A DNA stretch of 64,000 nt. It comes from Pandoraea terrigena (lineage in GTDB: Bacteria > Pseudomonadota > Gammaproteobacteria > Burkholderiales > Burkholderiaceae). The translations under genes were made by a program, and so were the position numbers. Location: positions 1-64,000 of the forward strand of contig NZ_CABPRU010000004.1 of assembly GCF_902459705.1 (NCBI RefSeq), read 5' to 3'. This document shows, one piece after another, positions 57,046-64,000 of this stretch. Position 1 is the stretch's first letter. Each line of letters begins with the position of its first letter. A model generated the notes under the pieces. The model was not told the DNA's origin, did no database searches, and saw only the letters and a program-made list of their open reading frames with translations.

Positions 57046-57369
57046 ATGACACCTGGGCACGATGATGCGCAGGCGTTTCACCGGTTTGCGGACTTTTACC
57101 CGTTCTATCTCGGTGAGCACCGCAATACCGTCTGCCGCCGCCTGCATTTTGCCGGCTCGTGGGGCGTAATCGCCTTTCTGATGGCGTTTGCCGCGACGGG
57201 CAACCCTTGGTGGCTGCTCGCGGCGGTCGTGTGCGGCTACGCATTCGCGTGGGTGGGCCACTTCTTTTTCGAGAAGAACCGGCCCGCCACCTTCCGCCAT
57301 CCGATCTACAGCCTGATGGGCGACTGGGTCATGTTTCGGGATATCTGTCTCGGCCGCATCAAGCTCTAG
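57046..57369 (+). CDS. DUF962/Mpo1-like membrane protein
   Basis: A 107-residue protein with two or three hydrophobic segments. It has the family pattern FYLGEHRNTVCRRLHFAGSW and GHFFFEKNRPATFRHP. Relatives of yeast Mpo1 are iron-dependent dioxygenases acting on 2-hydroxy fatty acids; the conserved His residues fit. It overlaps the convergent yihY gene by 11 bases at the 3' ends. A GGAGG site precedes the start. Confidence 0.85.
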   Translation: MTPGHDDAQAFHRFADFYPFYLGEHRNTVCRRLHFAGSWGVIAFLMAFAATGNPWWLLAAVVCGYAFAWVGHFFFEKNRPATFRHPIYSLMGDWVMFRDICLGRIKL

Positions 57370-58675
57370 CGCCCTCGTGGCGCTCGCCGCCGTCGCGATC
57401 CGCTGTCACGCTCGACGCGTCGTCACCGTCATCGGCCGGCGTGACATCGCGCGGTAGCGCATCGGCCAGCGGCACGTCCCATTTCCCCGCGCGCAGGATG
57501 TCGGCGACATGCGCGCCATCAAGGGCGTGACGCTCCATTTGGCGCGCCAGTTCGTCGACGTTGAGGGCCAGTTGCGCGACCAGCGGCGCCAGCGTCATCG
57601 TGCGCGGGTTCGCGAGCAGCAGCCAACGCTCTACCGGCGGCTGCATCGTCAATCGCCCGACCCACCCCATCCGCTCAAGCCGGGCGAGCAGGTCACCGGC
57701 ATGATCGAGACTCGTGCGCATGGTGTTCGCCAGTTGCACCGCCGTAAGCCCGCTACCGCCGGCCTCCCGATCCAGATTGAGCAAATGAATCAGCGTCAGG
57801 CCATCGAGCAGATCGCTTCCCGGAAAGCGCGGATATTGGAAATGGCCGAGACGTAACGCCGGCAGCACCGACGCGATCGTCGCACCGATCAGCGCTACCA
57901 GCCATGACAGATAAATCCAGAGCAAGAAAATCGGCACCGCCGCGAAGGCGCCGTACACGGCCGTATAAGTCGGAAACTGCCGAATGTACATGCCGAAGCC
58001 ACGCTTGGTCAGATCGAACGCCACCGCCGCCACGACCCCGCCGACCAACGCGTCACGCCAGTCCACCTTGCAATTCGGCATGTAGAGATACATCAGCATG
58101 AAGACCACGCTGGTCAGCGCTGGAGGAATCAGGCCGAGCAGCGAGGCGACAACCGGCGGCAACGTGCTCACCAGCGACATCGATTGCGTGAAGACGTATG
58201 AGCTGATCGACAGGCTCACCCCGATCAACAGCGGCCCGAGCGTCAGCAGACTCCAGTAAATCAGCAGACGCTGCGCGAGCGGGCGGGGACGTCGCACGCG
58301 CCAGATTACATTGAATGCCGACTCGATCGTCATCAACGTGAGCACGGCCGTCACCAGCAAGCCGATCAGACCGAACGCCGTCAGGCCTTTCGCCTTCGAC
58401 GCGAACTGGTTCAAGTAATTGAATATCTGGGCATTGACGCTCTCGGGCATCAAGTGCTCGAGCAGGAAGCTCTGCAAGGCGTCGCGAAACGCATTGAAAA
58501 TCGGGAAGGCCGTGAACAGCGCAAATGTCACCGCAAATAGTGGCACGATCGACAAGATCGACGTAAACGTCAGGCTCCCCGCCACCTGTGGAATCCGGTC
58601 GTCCCGTGCCCGCGCAAGCGCGTATTTCAGCAGTTGGCGAACGTTGTTCCAATTGATGCGGGAGAATCTGAGCAA
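57359..58675 (-). CDS. YihY/UPF0761 family inner-membrane protein
   Basis: A 438-residue membrane protein with about six segments in the first 300 residues and a soluble C-terminal winged-helix-like part. The family motif RDDRIPQVAGSLTFTSILSIVPLFAV is near residue 25. The start is uncertain: TTG 58675, six bases after AGGAG, gives the family-typical MLRFSRINWNNVRQLL, while an ATG at 58762 adds 29 residues without motif. The C-terminal tail (PADDGDDASSVTADRD) is acidic and probably disordered. Confidence 0.85.
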   Translation of the reverse strand: MLRFSRINWNNVRQLLKYALARARDDRIPQVAGSLTFTSILSIVPLFAVTFALFTAFPIFNAFRDALQSFLLEHLMPESVNAQIFNYLNQFASKAKGLTAFGLIGLLVTAVLTLMTIESAFNVIWRVRRPRPLAQRLLIYWSLLTLGPLLIGVSLSISSYVFTQSMSLVSTLPPVVASLLGLIPPALTSVVFMLMYLYMPNCKVDWRDALVGGVVAAVAFDLTKRGFGMYIRQFPTYTAVYGAFAAVPIFLLWIYLSWLVALIGATIASVLPALRLGHFQYPRFPGSDLLDGLTLIHLLNLDREAGGSGLTAVQLANTMRTSLDHAGDLLARLERMGWVGRLTMQPPVERWLLLANPRTMTLAPLVAQLALNVDELARQMERHALDGAHVADILRAGKWDVPLADALPRDVTPADDGDDASSVTADRDGGERHEGARA

Positions 58676-58794
58676 ATCGGGCTCCTGAGGGAAAACGCTG
58701 GCACGGCCAGCAACCGTGCATCGCGCGCGATCCATTACGCGGTCACGCGAGGACCTGATCACGGGGTTACACAGTTAGGCCGTTACGCCAATAG

Positions 58795-59652
<858 letters not shown>

Positions 59653-59734
59653 GGGCTTGCGCCGCACAACACGCCGCGCCCCGCGCGGCGGCGACTCGCT
59701 TTCCCGCAGTATTTCCGGCCCTCAAGACAAGCCC

Positions 59735-60199
59735 ATGACTGCCACACCGCCGAACACGCCCCACAGCACCGACGCCCCCAGTGCGCACGCGCAGCCGTCA
59801 CGCACGCAACCGCGGGCGCCGGCCGCGTCCGGCGGACCCCGTGGACTGCGCCTGGCCAGCATGACGAGCCTGCTGGCGTTGATCGCGCTATCGCTCGCCT
59901 GGGAGTTGTGGCTCGCGCCGCTGCGTCCTGGCGGCTCGTGGCTGGTACTCAAGGCGCTGCTGTTGTTGCTGCCGCTGCGCGGCGTACTCCGCGGCAACCT
60001 GTATACGCTTCAGTGGTCGAGCATGTTCATCCTGCTGTTTCTTGCCGAAGGCGTCGTGCGCGGCATGACGGACACGGGGGCATCAGCCTCGCTCGCGTGG
60101 ATCGAGACCGCGCTGTCGCTCATCTTTTTCTTCTCGACGATCTTTTATCTGCGGCCCTTCAAACGGGCGGCGAAAGCCCGTGCCGCAGGCCCGCGTTAG
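59735..60199 (+). CDS. DUF2069 membrane protein
   Basis: A 154-residue protein. About 40 polar, Pro and Ala-rich residues precede four hydrophobic segments carrying DUF2069 features (LLPLRGVLRGNLYTLQWSSMFILLFLAEGVVRG). The function is unknown. Its neighbour upstream is wrbA, the usual partner in this family of bacteria, suggesting a linked role in quinone or envelope biology. Confidence 0.85.
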   Translation: MTATPPNTPHSTDAPSAHAQPSRTQPRAPAASGGPRGLRLASMTSLLALIALSLAWELWLAPLRPGGSWLVLKALLLLLPLRGVLRGNLYTLQWSSMFILLFLAEGVVRGMTDTGASASLAWIETALSLIFFFSTIFYLRPFKRAAKARAAGPR

Positions 60200-60264
60200 C
60201 GCCTGCCCTCGGTGACCAGCGTTGCCATACCGTGAATCGCGCAAATAGTGTGACGTCCCCTGCC

Positions 60265-61686
60265 ATGAACGACACCGCCTTCCTCACCGCATGCCGGAAC
60301 CTGCTGGGCCGCGACCACGTTCTGCGAGAGGCCGCCGACACGGACGCCTACCTCACCGACCAACGCAAACGCTACACGGGACGCGCCCTCGCCGTCCTCC
60401 GCCCCGCCGACGCCACTCAGGTCGCCGCCCTCGTGCGCCTGTGCGTCGACCACGGCGTGCCGATGGTGCCTCAAGGGGGCAACACGGGTCTCGCCGGCGG
60501 CGCGACGCCCGACACGAGTGGGCGTCAGGCGCTCATCAGCTTGCGCCGTCTCGATCGCATTCGACAGGTGGATGCCGAGAACATGACCCTGACTGCCGAG
60601 GCCGGCTGTCTGCTGGCCAACGTGCAGGCGGCGGCCGCCGCCGCAGAACGCCTGTTCCCGCTGAGCCTGGCTGCCGAGGGCAGTTGCACCATCGGCGGCA
60701 ATCTCGCGACGAATGCGGGCGGCACGGCCGTCTTGCGTTACGGCAATACGCGCGAACTGTGCCTCGGCCTCGAGGTGGTCACGCCGCAAGGCGAGTTATG
60801 GGACGGATTGCGCGGGCTACGCAAGGACAACACCGGCTACGACCTCCGCGACCTGTTTATCGGCGCGGAAGGCACGCTTGGGCTGATTACTGCGGCAACC
60901 CTCAAGCTCTTCGCACAACCCGTCGCACGCATGACGGCGCTCGCTGCACTGGACAGCCCGGCGCACGCCCTGGCACTCCTGAATCTGGCGCAACGCATGG
61001 CAGGACCGCTGCTCACGGGCTTCGAGTTGATGTCGCACTTTTGCCTCCAACTCGTGGCACAGGTCTTCGCACAGCAACGTTATCCGTTCGCGCACCCTCA
61101 TGCCCAAACCGTGCTGCTCGAACTCTCCGACAACGAGAGTGAAGCGCATGCACGCGATCTGCTGGAGCGCTTACTGAGCACGGCGGTCGATCAGGGCATC
61201 GTGCGCGACGCCATTATCGCGAACAGCCTGGCGCAATCGAATGCGCTCTGGCACTTGCGCGAGAGCATTCCGCTGGCGCAGTCAGCCACGGGGCTCAATA
61301 TCAAGCACGACATCGCTGTACCGGTGTCACAGGTACCCGTGTTTCTCGAAGCCACCGATCCGATCGTGCAACGCCTTGCGCCCGGTGCCCGCATGGTGAC
61401 CTTCGGCCACCTGGGCGACGGGAATCTTCACTACAACGTGATGGCGCCCGAGGGCGTTGATCCCGCCGCCTTCCTTCACCAGTATCAGACGAGCGTCACC
61501 GCCGCCGTGCACGACAGTGTGCATGCCCATCACGGCACCATCAGTGCGGAGCATGGCCTCGGGCAACTCAAACGAGACGCCTCGGCGCATTACAAGTCGC
61601 CGGTCGAACTCGCGCTGATGCGCGCGCTGAAGACGGCCTTCGACCCGCTCGGGCTGATGAACCCGGGCAAGGTACTGCCCGGCTGA
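60265..61686 (+). CDS. FAD-linked oxidase (GlcD/D-2-hydroxyglutarate dehydrogenase-like)
   Basis: A 473-residue VAO-type flavoprotein. The FAD-binding part includes VPQGGNTGLAGGATP and EGSCTIGGNLATNAGG (about 80-160). The C-terminal oxidase domain contains HLGDGNLHYNV and ends with NPGKVLP. It should oxidise a D-2-hydroxy acid such as lactate, glycolate or 2-hydroxyglutarate and feed electrons to quinones or ETF. No partner FeS subunit is adjacent. Confidence 0.9.
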   Translation: MNDTAFLTACRNLLGRDHVLREAADTDAYLTDQRKRYTGRALAVLRPADATQVAALVRLCVDHGVPMVPQGGNTGLAGGATPDTSGRQALISLRRLDRIRQVDAENMTLTAEAGCLLANVQAAAAAAERLFPLSLAAEGSCTIGGNLATNAGGTAVLRYGNTRELCLGLEVVTPQGELWDGLRGLRKDNTGYDLRDLFIGAEGTLGLITAATLKLFAQPVARMTALAALDSPAHALALLNLAQRMAGPLLTGFELMSHFCLQLVAQVFAQQRYPFAHPHAQTVLLELSDNESEAHARDLLERLLSTAVDQGIVRDAIIANSLAQSNALWHLRESIPLAQSATGLNIKHDIAVPVSQVPVFLEATDPIVQRLAPGARMVTFGHLGDGNLHYNVMAPEGVDPAAFLHQYQTSVTAAVHDSVHAHHGTISAEHGLGQLKRDASAHYKSPVELALMRALKTAFDPLGLMNPGKVLPG

Positions 61687-61819
61687 GCCCCCCGCGCGCG
61701 AATCTCGGGCGAATCACCACCGAAGCCCGACCGGACCTCAGAAAAATCACAAAATCCGCCAAAATATCGATGATATTCGCCGATTTTTTGACAAAACACC
61801 GCAGAATCCTGCCACCGCC

Positions 61820-61848
61820 TTTACAGACGCGCATCAAAACCCTAGTAT
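61820..61848 (+). promoter_or_regulatory. Sigma-70-like promoter of the leader ORF
   Basis: TTTACA (61820-61825) and TAGTAT (61843-61848) are spaced by 17 bases. The predicted start site near 61855 is only about 6 bases before the leader ATG. A lone TTGACA at 61788 has no matching -10. Confidence 0.5.
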
Positions 61849-61860
61849 TGTGCCTTTCCA

Positions 61861-61941
61861 ATGACGACGGAGTTTTCCGTGGGCAGTTGCTCTAGTAGCA
61901 CGCAAGCGTCGGCAATGGCCGACGAGGCGTTGGCCCGGTAA
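61861..61941 (+). CDS. Candidate leader peptide (26 codons)
   Basis: A short frame beginning almost at the predicted transcript start and ending at TAA 61939-61941. The Ser-rich middle (GSCSSSTQAS) is notable. Its 3' third folds into a 7-bp hairpin (CGTCGGC 61907-61913 with GCCGACG 61918-61924), so a translating ribosome would melt it. About 390 bases of leader follow before the next gene. This geometry resembles attenuation control. The frame is too short for coding statistics, so it remains a hypothesis. Confidence 0.4.
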   Translation: MTTEFSVGSCSSSTQASAMADEALAR

Positions 61942-62328
61942 CCCGCAGTCCTCACCGACTGCCGCTGCCGGTCTTCATGCCGCAGCGGTAGTGCCTCGAT
62001 CGCATGGGCGCCTGATGGTCTCACCGCCATCATCGGCTTCCCCCGGCGATCCCGTTTTCAGCACCCTGACCGCAGTTCAGCGATTCACGAATGGGCTCGC
62101 CCATCCGGAATCCGGCACGTTTGGCGCGTCGGTTTGCCACAGACTCGATCTGTCGGCAGCCGTCCGAGCGCAAAGCCTGCCGACGCTTGTGTCGTATTCA
62201 TGCATGGCAATGCACGTCGCGTGCGCTTCCTGCGTCCTAGCGGACGACGAAGTCTGCGCGATGTCCATTGCGATGTGTCGCCATGCCACGGCATCCCCCG
62301 TCCCAGGCCCTTGATTCAGGAGGACACC
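61942..62328 (+). other. Long leader region before the ACT-like gene
   Basis: About 390 bases with several hairpins, including CCGCTGC / GCAGCGG (61962-61968 with 61982-61988). Several open frames exist but none has a ribosome site. No known riboswitch was recognised. If the promoter at 61820-61848 drives the gene at 62329, this is an unusually long 5' leader. Confidence 0.4.
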
Positions 62329-62709
62329 ATGACGCTGCAACTGCTCATCCCCACACTAATCGGGCGTGCCCGCGCCCGCCTTTCGCCCGCATCGACGGCA
62401 TCGAACCGCGTGAGCACGTCGGCTGGCGCGCGCGTCGCGCCGAAGTACCGGCTTGTCGTGCTCACACTGGCGTCGAGAGCGCACGCCATCGACACCCAGG
62501 TTCGTCATGTCCTTCGCTCGCATCGGCTCACGCCCGAAGCGGCTTCTCGCTCCGAGCGTTCCGGCGGGTACCTGCTTGAACTGGATTATGGGGTGCGCTG
62601 TGAGCAAAGCCGCCGCGCGGCGCTCGTCCACCTTGTCTCGACGCTCGGCGACACGGCTGGCGTTCGCGCCATTCGCTGGGAGACGGCGCCGGAGCCACCG
62701 GCTCGCTGA
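62329..62709 (+). CDS. Small ACT-like protein (MgtC C-terminal-domain type)
   Basis: A 126-residue protein with a strong ribosome site (CAGGAGGACACC). After about 40 basic residues without motif, residues about 45-120 have the beta-alpha-beta pattern of an ACT-like fold, ending GVRAIRWE, which resembles the soluble C-terminal domain of MgtC-type proteins. The membrane part of MgtC is absent. It could be a free regulatory subunit. A relation to small ACT subunits such as IlvN/IlvM is the alternative. The long leader with a short ORF suggests it is itself regulated. Confidence 0.55.
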   Translation: MTLQLLIPTLIGRARARLSPASTASNRVSTSAGARVAPKYRLVVLTLASRAHAIDTQVRHVLRSHRLTPEAASRSERSGGYLLELDYGVRCEQSRRAALVHLVSTLGDTAGVRAIRWETAPEPPAR

Positions 62710-62850
62710 GCACATCCTCCTGAACCGACACCCCCTTCGCCCGGCCGGCAGCAACGTTCATGCGTCAATGCTGGCCGGGCCGATGTCTCTTGCACCGGCC
62801 TTGCCTTCGTTCCCGGTCGCTGGTTTTCGAGGCTTGCCAACTCAAACCTA

Positions 62851-62862
62851 TACGTTCACGTA
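62851..62862. promoter_or_regulatory. Palindrome upstream of merR-type gene
   Basis: TACGTTCACGTA consists of perfect TACGT / ACGTA arms around TC. It lies 47 bases before the merR start, in an AT-richer stretch (TTGCCA about 12 bases upstream, TAGCAT about 10 downstream) where MerR regulators commonly bind to control their own promoter. Confidence 0.5.
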
Positions 62863-62908
62863 CATGTTGTGCTAGCATTCGATTCACCTTCCGATTGGAG
62901 GCAAGCGC

Positions 62909-63430
62909 ATGCCCATAGATCCCTCGTCCGCGTCGGCCGCAGCAACACCTTCGGATGACGCTCGCCTGCTGACCGTCGGCCAGGCCGCCGCCGCGCTCGG
63001 TGTGACGGCCCGCACGTTGAAGTACTACGAGGAACTGAATCTCGTCGTGCCGGCCCGCAGCGGTGGACGTTATCGCATGTATGCCGAGTCCGACCTCGCA
63101 ACGTTCGGCCGCATCCTGCGCATGCGCTCGCTCGGCTTTTCGATTGCCGCGATCACGGAGATCCTCAAACGCCCGATGCGCCTGGTCGAATCCGGCAAAT
63201 CGCGCATGAATGAGGAGGACTTGCAAGTCGTTCGCGACGCCCTGCACGTGCAACTCGATACGTTGCGCGAGCGCACGGTGCAAGTGCGCCGGGAATTGCG
63301 TGAGGCGGAATCACTAGAAGCGCAGATCGCTCACGACCTCCAATACATCGAACAACGGCTTTGCGGCGTGCCGGCCGACCAACTGCTGGCAGAACGCGTA
63401 GCACGACGCCGCAAGCCTCAGTCGCATTGA
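62909..63430 (+). CDS. MerR family regulator
   Basis: A 173-residue protein preceded by TTGGAGG. The MerR winged helix (LLTVGQAAAALGVTARTLKYYEE) spans about 20-90, then a long dimerisation helix and a C-terminal part ending in basic residues. No clear cluster of metal-binding Cys is present. The next gene is an MFS transporter 40 bases downstream, so it may regulate efflux of a small molecule. Confidence 0.88.
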   Translation: MPIDPSSASAAATPSDDARLLTVGQAAAALGVTARTLKYYEELNLVVPARSGGRYRMYAESDLATFGRILRMRSLGFSIAAITEILKRPMRLVESGKSRMNEEDLQVVRDALHVQLDTLRERTVQVRRELREAESLEAQIAHDLQYIEQRLCGVPADQLLAERVARRRKPQSH

Positions 63431-63470
63431 CCTGCGCCCACCATCGGACTTCGCCCCCCCGTCGCCCGTC

Positions 63471-64000
63471 ATGACATCCGCCGCGCCGCCAACCGGTTCC
63501 GCTCCGTCGCTGCCCAACGACCCGCTGAGGCCAATGCGCGTCGGAGCCTACCGCTACGCGCTTGGCCTGATCCCGGGACTCGAATTCTTCGAGAACGCAC
63601 TGCTCGTCTACTTCGCCGTCTACATCTCCGGCGGCGTCGACGCCTCACCCAAAGAGTTCGTCTGGATGACGACGGCCTATGGCATGACGTCTGTCCTCGC
63701 CATCCTCAAGCAGCAATGGTTCGTCGAGCGCATGGGTTATCGCCGCTATCTGACCGCGTCGCTACTGCTCTACGCCTGCGGCGCTCTGGTCGCGGGCACC
63801 AGTGAAAGCGTGACGCAGCTCGTGATCGCGCGGGCCTGCCAAGGCTTTTGCGCGGGCAGTTGGATGAGTTCGTGCCGCATCCTCGCGCAAGTGAGCGTCC
63901 CGGCGGAGCGACGCGGCAAAACGGTGCAGACGTTCGCCCTGCTGCTATTCACGGGTTCGGCCACCGCGCCGCTCATCGGCGGACTGCTCATCTCCACATA
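63471..64000 (+). CDS. MFS transporter (partial)
   Basis: The N-terminal about 177 residues of a major facilitator permease, cut by the window edge. About 25 polar residues are followed by membrane segments (AYRYALGLIPGLEFFENALLVYFAVY), the motif A-like region QWFVERMGYRRYL and the DHA2-like RACQGFCAGSWMSSCRIL. It follows the MerR-type gene closely, which suggests an efflux pump under its control. The substrate is unknown. Confidence 0.85.
   Translation, partial: MTSAAPPTGSAPSLPNDPLRPMRVGAYRYALGLIPGLEFFENALLVYFAVYISGGVDASPKEFVWMTTAYGMTSVLAILKQQWFVERMGYRRYLTASLLLYACGALVAGTSESVTQLVIARACQGFCAGSWMSSCRILAQVSVPAERRGKTVQTFALLLFTGSATAPLIGGLLIST

Overview
The window is a GC-rich chromosomal segment with dense, short-gapped genes. 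It looks like a betaproteobacterium of the family Burkholderiaceae, most likely Pandoraea or a close relative. That assignment is inferred from gene order (thrS-infC-rpmI-rplT-pheS-pheT-ihfA-merR, with tRNA-Val between relA and thrS) and protein character; no database search was run. Only the first 1.74 kb looks foreign.

Region by region. 1-1739 is the end of an integrated element: a partial gene, a 40-residue Cys-containing protein, a DUF4224 protein and a tyrosine integrase, ending in the 3' part of a tRNA-Pro gene that serves as the attachment site, followed by the host tRNA terminator. 1.9-4.4 kb holds sulfite reductase genes (a DUF2849-CysI fusion and a DUF934 protein). 4.66-5.75 kb has a LexA-box-controlled small gene and a YoaK membrane protein. 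5.9-14.5 kb is a catabolic unit: a PotABCD-like ABC transporter plus a three-subunit flavin/iron-sulfur amine dehydrogenase (HcnABC/OoxABC type), facing an IclR regulator and an OsmC peroxidase. 14.5-18.3 kb holds a GST, a class V aminotransferase, a cupin and a DUF72 protein. 18.4-31.4 kb is rich in c-di-GMP genes (four GGDEF or GGDEF-EAL proteins), with a broken flavin reductase, a TMEM175-like channel, an S4 protein, rubredoxin, small envelope proteins and a second LexA-box gene encoding a DUF3717 protein.

31.5-42.1 kb is the translation and stringent-response block on the minus strand: relA, tRNA-Val(GAC), thrS, infC (ATC start), rpmI, rplT, pheS, pheT, ihfA and a MerR-type gene. 42.1-50.5 kb is metabolic: RidA, an alpha/beta hydrolase, succinyl-CoA:3-ketoacid CoA transferase (scoAB), a PAS-LuxR regulator, a thioesterase, an orphan TRAP binding protein, an SDR and ETF-ubiquinone oxidoreductase. 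50.8-57.4 kb has aroC, an MFS-acyltransferase fusion coupled to a CBS protein, an O-acetylhomoserine sulfhydrylase, a hydrolase and a DUF962 protein. 57.4-61.7 kb has YihY, WrbA, DUF2069 and an FAD-linked oxidase. 61.8-64 kb has a promoter, a leader ORF and long leader ahead of a small ACT-like protein, then a MerR regulator and the start of an MFS transporter.

The signals I find most worth following are the two unlinked small genes under near-consensus LexA boxes (4.66 and 24.14 kb), the leader-peptide arrangement at 61.8-62.3 kb, the internally deleted flavin reductase fused by an ATGA overlap to a diguanylate cyclase gene, an orphan promoter-terminator pair at 18.4-18.55 kb that may encode a small RNA, the DnaA-box hairpin with three CGTTTCAGCG copies at 25.4-25.5 kb, and an 11-bp tandem repeat in the wrbA leader.
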